Assembly (NCBI GenBank): GCA_009733575.1
Contig: ML769418.1
Coordinates: forward strand, 62,001-126,000
From: Gymnopus androsaceus JB14
Taxonomy: Eukaryota > Basidiomycota > Agaricomycetes > Agaricales > Omphalotaceae
Direction of reading: 5' to 3'
Length of the DNA stretch: 64,000 nucleotides
Shown here piece after piece: positions 45,303-56,800 of the stretch. A model generated the notes under the pieces. That model saw only the letters and a list, made by a program, of their open reading frames with translations. It was not told where the DNA came from and did no database searches. How positions within the stretch are numbered: the stretch's first letter is position 1; each line of letters opens with the position of its first letter. The translations under genes were made by a program, and so were the position numbers.

Positions 45303-45497
45303 AAATGGTCTGATTTGGTCGATTTACGGGCCGTACAGGACCCGTATATGGCCGCATTTGTACGGTCATGTACAGGTGGTATCACTCCCGTAGCCGTAAC
45401 CGTATACCTACAGTGGTCAGTGGTATACGGTACAGGTATGGGTACCCGTAAAACCGTAACCGTAAGCCGTATCTTACGGTTACGGTGCGGATCCCTA
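45303..45497. repeat. TAGGGATC-family right end with dense CCGTA/TACGG array (second)
   Basis: Ends TTACGGTGCGGATCCCTA in the same orientation as the end at 45228. Numerous CCGTAACCGTA words. It begins directly after the right arm of the element at 44608-45299, as if that element had inserted between two parts of one hAT-like copy or next to it. Confidence 0.65.
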
Positions 45498-45668
45498 ACA
45501 AGTCCTGGATGGTTCTTGCTGGAATCCTGAAGTACTTGGCTACAGTCTGACAGGCAGCTGCTCTCCCATGCAAATCCGAAAGTGGATGACCATGCGTCAT
45601 GAGAGTAAGAGTTAGAGTGTGATGCACTGCAAGATCTGGGAATTCCATTTGTTCAGCCAGTTCTTATT

Positions 45669-46408
45669 CATCAGCAAAAACCTGTATTTTTGCTGGAGCT
45701 GCTGGAGCATCCAGAGAATTGAATAAGTCTCCAGAGAGCTCTGGAGAACTCTGGAGACTCTGGAGAGAACAAAGCTGTAGTTGCCGATTGATGGTAATTT
45801 GAGAATGTGTCAGCCAGAGTAGCACCAAAAATGATGGCCTCGAGTGCCCTCAACATAATGATGGCTGCCATCAGCAACTTCTTGTGTCATCAACAATGCT
45901 GTAAACTATCAGAAAGTGATATAAAATGCATGGGCTTTCAACTTTCAACAAAGACAAACTTGCATTTTTTTTCCCTTCTCCCATGGTTGCAATGTTCCAT
46001 CCTTTCACCATAAATTTCACTTTCACATAATGTTGCTTTTTAGAGGTGATTTCCAGAAATGCAGAAGTGTTTGGGCAATGGAGGCAGAAATCAAGAAGAG
46101 CACTATGGAAACATTGGGAGGGGAAAAACAGAAGACTTGTCCAGTACTTGCCACCTATTACTACTATATAATAATAATTGCTGCAGTGCACCTAAATATT
46201 GTCACAGTACATAAAAATGATGAATATAAAATTTCTATTATTAATGCATGGTTACACAACATGGAAACTTGATTGAATGGCTCTCTGGAGGTCTCCAGAG
46301 GTCTCCAGAGGTTTATATTGGTCTCTGGAATAGGTAACCTTGCTCCAGCTGCTCCAGAAGCTACAGGTGCTCTGGAGATCTCTGAAGACCACCCAGGTTT
46401 TGCTGATG
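45669..46408. mobile_element. CATCAGCAAAACC-family element D (subterminal word CTCCAGAG)
   Basis: 740 bp, larger sister of C. Left CATCAGCAAAAACCTGTATT, right …CCCAGGTTTTGCTGATG. Clusters of CTCCAGAG/CTCTGGAG near both ends and GGTAACCTTGCTCCAG on the right. Interior without a credible ORF. Flanking TT on both sides. Confidence 0.85.
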
Positions 46409-46629
46409 TTTACATTTTTCCATGGGGTAACCTTTGATACATGCAAATAAACAATTCTAGCAATATATAAACACTTCAGAAGCCTTGGATAAAGGCCTGA
46501 AGTTTGCACACAGTCAAAGTAAATTCTGGAAGCAATGATGAATTTAATGCAAGATAATTTATGTCTGATTATGGGGTGACCTGCACGTCACTCGCTGCTT
46601 TCCAATACACTCAAAATTTTGAAGATTGG

Positions 46630-48058
46630 CATCAGTAAAACATCCAGCAACTTGAGAGCTTGTAAAGCTCCCCTCAAGCCCCCCTCAGGCTGGTCTTGCT
46701 CAAGACCAGTGTCTTTAACCACACCCCTCATTTGCTTGATAAGACACTGTCAAGCCCTCAAGCTGACCTCAAGCACCTCTCAAGCTACCCAAGACACACC
46801 TCAAGACAGATACAAGTAAGGATGAATTGGTCAGGATGAATCGAAAGAATTAAAATATCATTGTTACTATGCAGTACATACAACATTGCTGTACAAATGA
46901 CAGTTGGTAGAAACAGGTACATAGAGCACAGTGGAAGTATGAATCTATGGAGCAATGGGCATTGGTAATCAGTGAATGATTTGTTGACATGAAAAAATTC
47001 AGATACTGACTTGCATAGCATTTCTAAGGGGATCAACAATTGGAGTAGCCAGGCATCTACAACTACAGACTCAGTTCTCGCAGCCATATGCACTAACAGT
47101 TCTTGGCCTAAACTGCAAATGTCAAGCATACTTCAGCAGAGCCACCCTTGACCAAATTGTAATAGTGTAATACTTCTAACAAGGTTCATGGTTAATATTG
47201 ATTACATTCAAGAATATACTACGCACCACCATGAACACAGAAAGCAAAGCTCCTTCAGAACACTCTTCCTTCAATGTTGGCATTGCATTCACAGTCCAGG
47301 GCTTGAGTAGGAGAGGAAGGGATAACTGAATCTGCATGATTATTATTGGCGACTGTGAGATGATAAAGTGATAAAACAATTGCTGTTTAGAATAGAAACG
47401 ACATACCCTCAAGTCATCCACTGCTGTGCCACATTTGGAAGCTCAAGCACATTGTCACCAGATGGTAGGTCAGGATTAGCAGAGATGAAAAGAAATAAGA
47501 CCCTTACAAGAAACACTTTGATGACTTGGAATGCATACAGACCACTCCAATTCAGGATGCAAAAAAAGATGCAGGTTAGTTGTGGTGGTGAGATTTGAAT
47601 GACTTGATGAGCGATCAATTTTTTTAAGAAAATTATCATGCATGCCAGATGCACATGAAACTATATAGCTGCGGAGCTCAAATATTGGAGATTAAACTCA
47701 CTTGACAATTATTTTCTGCTGAATGCAGCTCATCCCTTCTCCCTGGTCTGTCATGTCACCAGTCAGTGCCAGCCACAATGATCAACTCTTGCAACTCATA
47801 TTCTGAATTCACTGACATCAGTGTTAATTTTTGCAAAGCAGTTCTGGTTGCCTATACCTGTGAAGTACTGTAAATACATGTCATACTTGTACTGTACTGA
47901 AAAAAAAAAGTTACCATCAATACATTTAACTTACTGCTATAGCTCAGGCTTGACAAGAACTTGCAGAAGTGCTTGAGCTTGAGCGGCAGGAGCATCTTGA
48001 TCAAGCACAGCTTTACAAGCTCCTCTCAAGCCTCAAGCTGCTGGACATTTTACTGATG
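46630..48058. mobile_element. CATCAGTAAAAC-family element F (subterminal word CTCAAG)
   Basis: 1429 bp. Terminus CATCAGTAAAACATCCAGCA with inverted copy (GCTGGACATTTTACTGATG). Many CTCAAGC/GCTTGAG words inside both ends (46660-46810 and 47945-48040). Flanked by GG on both sides. The interior is low-complexity AT-rich sequence without ORFs of note. Confidence 0.8.
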
Positions 48059-48435
48059 GGTGCACTATTCATCAAGTTATTGCTCAACAAATAGTGCCGC
48101 CAACATTTTGGCAGAGATTAGAGTGTGGGAGCACCCTGGCAAATGCCGGAATGTCTGGAGCCAACAAGATTGTCCTCCTGTCCTGCAGCTAGCACCTGCT
48201 AGCGCTTAGCTTAGTCAGCTTATCCCTTTGGATTTGGTCTGGGTTTTGCCTGCTGGTTCTGCAGAGAAGCCGGGCCCTCTGAAACTTGGCACAGTGGTTG
48301 AATCCACGAGTAATATGCAGTCTCCCAAAGCCAGCTGTACTTCCGTGAGGATGAGTTATATCAGAGGTCACACAGATAAATCTTCAACAGCCAATCAAAG
48401 CATTTCAAAAGTGAGAAGTCCTCACTCCAGGATGG
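48059..48435. other. Non-coding, unassigned
   Basis: Nothing recognised between element F and the next MITE. Confidence 0.3.
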
Positions 48436-48542
48436 CTGGAACAACTCCACTGGCATCTGGTGCCAATCCCCACCAAAACCAGGCACTTAAATTTTTTTTT
48501 TTTGGCAGGGATTGGCACCAGATGCCGGTGGAGTTGTTCCAG
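48436..48542. mobile_element. 107-bp palindromic MITE
   Basis: CTGGAACAACTCCACTGGCA and its inverted copy, with about 36-bp arms and a T-run in the centre. Size and build resemble the TA-flanked MITEs below, but no TA duplication is evident. Confidence 0.8.
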
Positions 48543-48635
48543 CCCTTCTACAAGGAGTATTAAAACTTTGTTTGATCACACGATTCAACCATACTCCTCA
48601 TAGTGGGGATGGCTTTGAGAGCCTGAGTAATATGT

Positions 48636-50805
48636 TGATGAGTTAGATTTGCACTGGGTATGAAAACCGACCAAACAACAATCACCCCAATCAGATATAA
48701 TCCAAAAGGTTTAAGTTACTGTGAGGAAGGAGGTTGTCAAAGGTTCCCTCGACTACTAATTGATTTGAAGAGAAAAGCACTTGACAGTGGCACAGACAGT
48801 GCGGTATGAACAAGATTTATATTTGGAGGGAGGTTTTTGAAAAGTCAACTAACGTACAATGATGTGCAGAACTAATCGAGGGGGAAAGCAAACACCAAAG
48901 CCTGGGTCAAGTATGCTGACTCAACAAACAACTTTGCGTATCCGCGGTGAAACACCAAAGCACGGGTCAAGTGTGCCAACTCAACAAATGACTTTGCATA
49001 TCTCGGGAGCCTTTATGTTGCCGTGCAATGATACTCCAACTCTCAGGGAATCCCGCAAGTTACCTAACAAGCTTATACAACCGCCACGCAAGTCACTCGA
49101 GTAGGTGTTTTTAACACACTCAGTGAAGAGCGGGCAAGGGGTAGAATCTGTTGGTAAAGCTAGGTAACACTCCAAAAAGCTTCCTCCCTAAAACTAGACC
49201 AAGTCAACACTTGGGTCCAAGACCTTCCTAATCAACAATGGGCTCGTCGAGGTGTGCACGTTAGGCTCCACCTGCAGTCCTAAGACTGATGTGACCTCTC
49301 TTCGAGATGAAAACCAGGAATGCTCGACTTAATAGCTGGGAAGTAGAATGAACAGCCTCAGTATTATCAAGGTTACACTGGTGGCCAAAATTGATGCTCC
49401 CCCCGTGACCTACTGAATTGCCAGATCTTATTCAGTTGGCATTCAGTACCCGATTTGGGGGGAGCATCAATTTTGGCTGCCAGTGTACAAGAAGGCCACC
49501 CATTTCAAAGATTGCAGAGGACGATGCAGACGTGTCTGAGCATGTACGAATCACTACAGGTCCTAAGATAGAACTGTGTTTCAGGTATCAAGTCTAACTT
49601 GGATTGCCACATAGAATGTAGCTGCCCTTATATACTGGTACATCTCAGAAAAATACTAAAACAAAGAAATAATATGAAAGAGATTGAGACATGTCCATAA
49701 ATGTAGAATAATAGATAATCTTCCTCAAAAAATCATCTCGGCACACCTAATCTTGGGGAAATCCATAACTTGGAATGGCAATGCTTGGAATTTGGCCCTA
49801 GATGAACTCGAGTCACTTTCTTTTGCCTCGGAAACTGTGCAGGTCCTCCAAATTTATGACGAGGTGAAATTCTATGGTGTTCAAAACATTCCATGAACAG
49901 CCCTTGGAAGTATTTCTATCTTTGCCTCGCCAATAGCAAGCTAGACATTATGCCTAGTTCCGTGTGGACTCAAGCCTAGATGCCTTGTAGCACATGGATC
50001 TCAGAACAACACTGAAGCTTGGACAGGAATTATTCCTAGTCATTCCTTGCTCTAAGAGTGATTGCGATGAGGTTGATCAGGTGGCCACATTGGTGATGCC
50101 GCGGCAGGTATACCTCAGCACCCTCTAGCAATGTGCAACCCAAAAACACACCATCAATTACACAAGCTTTGGAGTCCTAACGGAGCCTTGGGCATCCGGC
50201 TAGTACAATATTTGGTCTCAGAGAGTTTTTAGCTTGCCTAGATGATTCTGTCATCCATGTTGCTTTTATCATCTCGGTCAAGAGACTTATAACATCGCGG
50301 GAGTGTTTCCATTCATTGCGGCAGCTCCGGGCCGGAGTTACCGGACATTCCGCGATGACATTGCCTAGGCAAGCTTTCATCTGGTCAAGAATTTTCATCT
50401 TGGCAGAGTAACATTGTAAATTTTGTATAACCAACTCGTTGGGCTGCACCAAGTGCTGCCTCGGAAACTTCAATCCCTCGGTTATGTCTTTTGATTGTCT
50501 AGCCTAGTAATAATTATATGTGGGCTCGGAATAGCCTTGCTCATCAACTTGGTATCCACTGAGCTTGACTTGCTACACCATACAATGCATAGGACTTGGA
50601 ACAAGATGCATTCACAAAGTTAAGTGAGATACCATTAATGCATACCATCACTCTGCAATCTCTAGAGTACAATAGACTCTCAATAGACTTCAACTATCAG
50701 CTTGGACTCACTATAGTTCTCAGTATAACCACATTGAGTATAATACAGGATCTATGATTATCAATTCTGTACAGTTTCAGCTTTGGCCAAAAAATTGGCA
50801 TATCA
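48636..50805. repeat. TG...CA long repeat, copy 3 (4-bp duplication ATGT)
   Basis: Starts TGATGAGTTAGATTTGCACT, ends AATTGGCATATCA, flanked by ATGT (48632-48635 and 50806-50809). More diverged from copies 1 and 2 in its second half (49600-50500). Contains a 110-bp MITE. Confidence 0.85.
49376..49485. mobile_element. 110-bp Tc1/mariner-type MITE with TA duplication
   Basis: CACTGGTGGCCAAAATTGAT and inverted copy (CACTGGCAGCCAAAATTGAT); flanked by TA (49374-49375, 49486-49487). Copies 1 and 2 of the host repeat show the uninterrupted GGTTACAAGAAGG, proving the insertion. Confidence 0.95.
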
Positions 50806-51407
50806 ATGTATCTACTGCTGAAGCTGTTTCCTATGTACACTCTGCTGGTGATTCAATGATGAACTTGAATAAAAACACTGCAGCACCTGCTGTTCATGCT
50901 AGGGTACATGTATTCCAGTACAACCTCTTCAACATCAGCAAAACCTGGGTGTACTAGACAGCACTGGATAGCGCTATCCAGCACTCATAGCACCCATAGC
51001 ACCCATAGCAAGGTCCCCATCTATCCAGAGCTGTGGATCGCTGTGGATCGCTATGGATTGCTATGGGTTGCTATGGATTTTGCATTCACAGCACATCATT
51101 GCATCATCTGTCAGTCTTTCAATTCATTTTTTTTGTTGTCCTCGGAATTGTTTCTCTCACTTGTGAGACCAAATAATTATAATAAATCATATATATTGTC
51201 AGATTAGTAGTACATAGTAGGATAGTTTACCAAAACAGAGCTACAATAACTAGTATATAGCATAGATAAAGCTACAGTATAGTATGCAATGCTTAATTAG
51301 ATATTGAATGGCTTGAATGAAACTCACCAAGAACATTGAGCCAAAGCAACTCAGAAACAACTTAGAAAAAAAAGAAATTTGGGAGGGAAGGAAGCACACC
51401 ATCAATG

Positions 51408-52029
51408 ATTATACTTCAGCCAGGCTGAAGTACTGTGAGAAATAAATCATTTCAGTGCATAAGATAAATGTAATTTTTTCATACAAGTATATAAAATAAA
51501 TATTTCAATGGACTTACAAAGGAATTACATTTAGATCCTCTGAATTTTGAATTTTAAACAGACTTCTGAAAGAGCACTTTTCAATTGAGCTCTAAAAACA
51601 ATAGTTTTGATGCAGACTGAATACTTTTGCTTCACAAGAAGAGTGAAAGCAGCTATTTTGAAGAACCTTTCAGCTGGTTCCCAAAAGACAATACTTTGAT
51701 TCTTGGGCCAATCCGGGCTGCTGCCAAACCACACAGCAAAAGGCAATATTTCAGTGGAAAATTGAATTGTTCTCCAAAACAATTACTTTCACTCTTATTG
51801 TGAAAGTAGGGCTTTTGAGTCCACATTGAATCTATTGTTTCCAGAGTCCAATTGAAAGCTTCTCTTTTGCACATCTATGTAAAGTTCTCAATTCAGAATG
51901 TTGGAATTCAATTTATTCAATGCTCTATTGAAATATACAACTTCTACATTTTTCTGAAGAAGTACACTTCATATAGGGATTGAAATAATTTATTTCCCAT
52001 TATGCTTCAGCTTGGCTGAAGCATGATTA
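51408..52029. mobile_element. Element with palindromic terminal repeats (CTTCAGCC...GGCTGAAG), nested in E
   Basis: Ends ATTATACTTCAGCCAGGCTG and the inverted form of TAATCATGCTTCAGCCAAGC; each end is itself a small hairpin. AAATAAAT and ATTTCA blocks extend the match to about 48 bp. Non-coding. Confidence 0.7.
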
Positions 52030-52032
52030 CAG

Positions 52033-52757
52033 TCATAGAGCACTTACTGAGACACCCAATTGAAAATAGGTGTACTGGCTCAGAAGGAGACAGAATTAGG
52101 TCTCGGGGACCACACCATTGGAAAGAGGGGTATTGAAAACTCTTGTATGCAATATTCTAGATTTTTAGAGTCTCTTTTGAATGAACAAGAGAAGGATTGT
52201 TTGCAGGTGTTGGAATCGGACCGGAACCAGTCACCGAGACACTCTGTCACATGCAGCCAGTAGAGGCATATTATACCAATTTAGTACCGTATAGCCATAG
52301 TATCTTAATAATTACTCTCAAATGAACTTTCTCTGTCCATTCCTGAAAGGAGGAATGAGCCATTCACTGGTATTCAGTGGGCCTGCCAAAGTGTGACATA
52401 GTGTGACATGTTCTTCTCTGGGAGGGAAATCAGGCATATTACAACCAAAAAAGCACAAATCCTATACAAAGTATATACAAAGTATATATTGCCAGGTTCG
52501 TAATTGCAAGTTGAGTATATCTAAGCTATAGGCGGAGCCCAAGAGCAAGATGTACAGGTGTTATAAGCCAAAAACAGATTTGTGCAGTGCGCAAAATCTC
52601 ACAAATGTGCTCACCTTGAACTAAAGACTTGCTTAACTCTCTTCTTATGGACACATGTTATATATACAATCATTCTACATATTCAGAGATAGTTTTTGGC
52701 TATCCCCAGAGCCCAGAGCCTGAGTTTTAGGTGAGTGTCTCAATAAGCACTCTATGA
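52033..52757. mobile_element. Inverted-repeat element (TCATAGAGCACTTACTGAGACAC), nested in E
   Basis: Left TCATAGAGCACTTACTGAGA and right inverted copy TCATAGAGTGCTTATTGAGA. Adjacent to the preceding element. A 67-codon ORF inside has no recognisable domain. Confidence 0.7.
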
Positions 52758-53249
52758 CTGTATTGGCGGTGTGAAGGGAGCTTGGGGAAGTTATGATGAC
52801 TTGTCAATGCTATATACTATTGACAGAAGAGAGTGACATCTGTCAAAATGTTGACAGCTGGCTCAAGTACTTGGTGATCTCATAGCAGCTCATAGCATTT
52901 CATAGCACTATGGCTGCTACGGCTTGCTATAGATAGCTATAGCTGCTATGACCTTCACCCAGGTTTTGCTGATGAATCCCCTTTAGTGGAATCAAGAAGT
53001 GTGTTTTGGGGAACTTTTAAAGCTCTACACCTACATGAGCTCATATACACAACAGCAATGGACCAGCTGGTATATGTAGCCTAAGTATCTGGCATCATGC
53101 CATGCATCATATGCTGCTCTGGCTAAATGGGTGTTTGAGATCTTGAAAATCTATGATGGTACACCTCTACTCATCCCTCGGCAGTACCTATGAGACTCTA
53201 GGTCAAGATAAGTAGTAATAGATGCAAGAAGCATGTAGTTAACATTATA

Positions 53250-53523
53250 CAGTGATGGCGAAATCAAATCCACACCCCCAATTTGGAAGCCGCTTACATC
53301 ACCGGCGCCTATCGCATGAAAAAGTCTACCTCTCAGCAAAAATTATCCATTTTTGAGTATACACAGCCCATATTGACACTAGGAGTAGCATAGAATATAG
53401 TAAACAGTTCTGATACTATAGTACTGCCAAAACAAAGTGGTACAAAACAGTACAAAAAAAGTTTAGCGCCAGTGACATATGCAGTTCCAAATTGGGGGTG
53501 TGGATTTGATTTCGCCGTCACTG
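53250..53523. mobile_element. 274-bp Tc1/mariner-type MITE with TA duplication
   Basis: CAGTGATGGCGAAATCAAAT at the left, inverted copy at the right (39-bp match with one mismatch: T/C); flanked by TA (53248-53249, 53524-53525). Inner TCACCGGCGC/GCGCCAGTGA also pair. Confidence 0.95.
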
Positions 53524-53525
53524 TA

Positions 53526-53888
53526 GTTGGCATTCACAGGGGGGCAGTGATCTACAGCAGTGGCCACCGAGTCAGCTGTGAGCTCGCTGTCTGAGACTGC
53601 TCACTGTGCGTGTCCCGAGACCAAAGGTGCCTGTGCCGCATTAGGATAAGCCTCGGACCCGCCGGTGTTCAGTTCTTGGACCTTACCGTGTAATAAAATC
53701 TTCCTTCCTTCCTGTGCTATCTGGTGTAGGAGGCTTTTTTGGCATTGGAAGCGCCAGTTAGGCGCTTGTAATTCTGGTGGGCGCTTAACCAACTTGCTCC
53801 TGCGCAAACACGTCGAATTGCTAGTTCTATCTCTGAACCTTCCAAACTTGGAATATTCGGGCTAGGCTGAAGGAGGAAGGAGTGCAGG
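53526..53888. other. MON2 upstream region
   Basis: Promoter and 5' UTR of MON2; no clear TATA box and no repeat. Confidence 0.4.
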
Positions 53889-56800
53889 ATGAGCTCTCTA
53901 GCGTTCTTGGTCACTGAGCTTCAGGCAAGTCGTTAGGAATATTCACTGATTATCCCTTTATAATCTCTTCTTCTTCATCAGTCTCTATCCAGCGAAACTA
54001 GGAGGAAACATCCAGAGATTCGAGAAGCCGCTGAAAAGTCTCTGGCCATCCTCCGAGCTTCACCGGAACAAGCAAATATTAGCCTTGCTTCAGATGGACC
54101 CCAATCAACTGAACTGCTCAAACCCATATTCATGGGCTGCGCTACAAAGTCGCCAAAAGTCGTAGCCATCTCCCTTGGCTCCCTTCAACGTCTAATCTCA
54201 CTCAAAGCCGTTCCGAAATCCACTGTTCCAGACATTATACGCACAATGGGTGACGCGATGAGCCAGGGCGTGGATATCCAGCTCAAAATATTACAGACGC
54301 TGCTGGGTCTCATTACGAATTTCTTGGAGGTTCATGATGCGTTATTAGGAGATGTGAGCACCTCCGAGTCGAACGGACGCTTCGTATTCTCAACTTTGTT
54401 CGCTGAAGGCATCCCCCCTAGGCTCTCCTGCTATGCTTCAAATTACAAGAATCACGAATTGCCGTAGTTTCCAGTACGGCTGCCGCGACACTTCGACAGC
54501 TTGTCATGGTCGTAATGGACAAGATGGTTGATGAAGACCGCAGAAACGCAGATGCAGATGCCGACAACCAATTGACGCCTACCGAAAGCAGTAGGAACGC
54601 CTCGGCTCCCGCACAAGTAACTTTACCAGACGGATCTACAACGCGCCTCGGACCTTCTGCTAAAGACGCCTATTCCGTATTCGAAGACCTATGTCTTTTA
54701 GCCAACTCGGAAAAGCCGAATTTCCTCAAGCTAGAATTTCTACACAAAACGTTTGCGCTAGAGTTGATTGAAAGCGTGTTGACGAATTATCATGCATTGT
54801 TTAGAAAGGTAGCTCTCCAAATGATTGTTTGTTATGCACTTGTAACTTACGATTATGCAGCACATCTCCTTAATCCTCCTCCTACAAAACCACCTCTGCC
54901 CTCTACTCCTCAAAGCATTATCAGATCGTCCAGCATTCCCACTCACCCTCCGATGCACTCGCGTGGTGTTCCTCCTTCTCAAGCAGTTTTCGTTTGAATT
55001 ACAGACCGAAGCTGAAGTGTTTCTGATGCTTCTCATCCGCATCATCACCGACGACAACACCGTCCCGGTAGATGGCGGTGGTTCTGCTGCCAATGAAACT
55101 TCAGGACACGGACATGGATCAAGACCTCAGTGGATGAGGGTGCTGGCAATGGAAATTATGCGAGGGTAAGTTTCATTCCATCAAGTTGGGTCAACTACTT
55201 AACATGCACACAGACTATGCAGCGACGCCGAGCTCATGCGAAACGTGTGGGACCGATACGACGCCCAAAACGCCGGTTCAAACGTTTTCAGCACCCTGGT
55301 ATCTGCTCTTAAACGCCTTGTGACGGAGAAACCCGCTCTGCTTGGTGTTGGATCCCAGATGTCTGGTGTGGGCGTGAGTAGTAATGATAGCCATAGTCAT
55401 TACGGCATGTCGCCCAGCGCAAGTGGGTCTGGGTATGGACTGGATGTGGGTGGGATGGCTGGGATGGTGGCTACTGCTGCTAGCGCCACGGTGTCGAATG
55501 TCGTTGGAATGATGGGTTCGAATGCGGGGTTGAGTTTGCAAGGCTCGACGATGAAGCTGCAGTGGTGAGTTTTGTTTTATCGACCTTGGATTTATTCCCG
55601 AGTGTTTATCTTTTGCTTGTTAGTATCGACCAACTAGACAAAGCTGATTCACCTCCAATCCCCGAATCCTACATCTACCTCCTCGCCGTCCAATGTCTTG
55701 TCTCTCTTTGCGAAGGATTCGCAACCTTCTCCGCGCCCCTCTACAACACCATTATCATACAAAAACCTCGTGCGGCAGGCGAAGCTCCTGTACGTGCTCC
55801 GCCGGCATTAGACTTTTCTACGCTTCCCCCAGATGAACCCTCGACGAAACATCTCCGAATCGTACGAGATATCATTGAAAGCGGCTGGCCTGCCCTCCTC
55901 GCTGCACTCTCCTTCGTCATCGCTACGAATCTCTCAGACGAACTATTCGTTGATGTTTTGGCGAGCTATCAAGCCATGACGAACGTTTCTGGCATGTTGG
56001 GTCTTACGACTCCGAGAGACGCCTTTTTCACGAGTTTGGCGAAATTCTCTGTACCCACCCGGGTGGTATCGAGTCTTGATTCATATTCGGACCCACAGAC
56101 GCCTCGCTCTGCGACGGCGTCGCTTTCAGAAAACCTCGGCTTGAGTTTGAGTGGGAGCAGTGGACCTATTTATCCCCCAGGCTTATCCGAACGCAACCTG
56201 GCGTGTCTCAAAGTATTGATATCCAGTGCGATGTTCCTCGCTGGGAGCCTTGGGGAGAGTTGGTTTGGGATTTTGGAGGTGCTGCAGAATGCGGATTATG
56301 TGTTGACGAGTAAGGGCGTTGGGGGTGGGTTTGGAGGAGGTTGGGTTTGGAGGAGGTGGGAGTGGGTTTGGGGTTGGGTCGCCGAGTAAGCGTGGGGCGT
56401 TCTCGCCTAGTGGAAGTGGGAGTGTCCCATCGCGGTCCATGTCCATGTCCATGTCTGCTTCAGGGTCTGGGTCAACAGGACAAGGTCAAGGACCTTCCTC
56501 AGCTTCGGTATCAGGTTCATCGCAGTCTACCGCCCGTCATCCCCTCCTCACCGATCTCGATACCGACACAATGCAAAATGTGATGCAGCGTCTTTTCGAC
56601 GCGTCAAAGAATTTGGAAGATGCGGCGTTTAAGGATTTCATTGATGCGTTGTGTAAATTGAGTGCGGAGATGATTGGGATGCAGACGGAGGGGGGTGAGA
56701 GTTTGGAGGTTATTGCGGAGAATGGGAGTATGGAGGAGTTGAGCGGGGTGCTTTCTCCTCAGCCTCCAGAGACTACCGAGTCGGAGGAGAGTTAGTGGGA

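Larger units (their letters stand above)
50933..52974. mobile_element. CATCAGCAAAACC-family element E (subterminal word CATAGC/GCTATG), with two nested elements
   Basis: 2042 bp. CATCAGCAAAACCTGGGTG and inverted end ...CACCCAGGTTTTGCTGATG. CATAGCA clusters left, GCTATAGC/GCTATGG clusters right, as in element A. Flanking AA on both sides. Most of the interior is taken up by two other inverted-repeat elements. Confidence 0.85.

Noticed and set aside
52060..52263. 67-codon ORF in a nested element
   Set aside because: No domain, no splice support, and it lies between terminal inverted repeats of a non-coding element.
53151..53533. Two minus-strand ORFs of 62 and 66 codons
   Set aside because: They lie largely inside a TA-flanked MITE and show no conserved motif.
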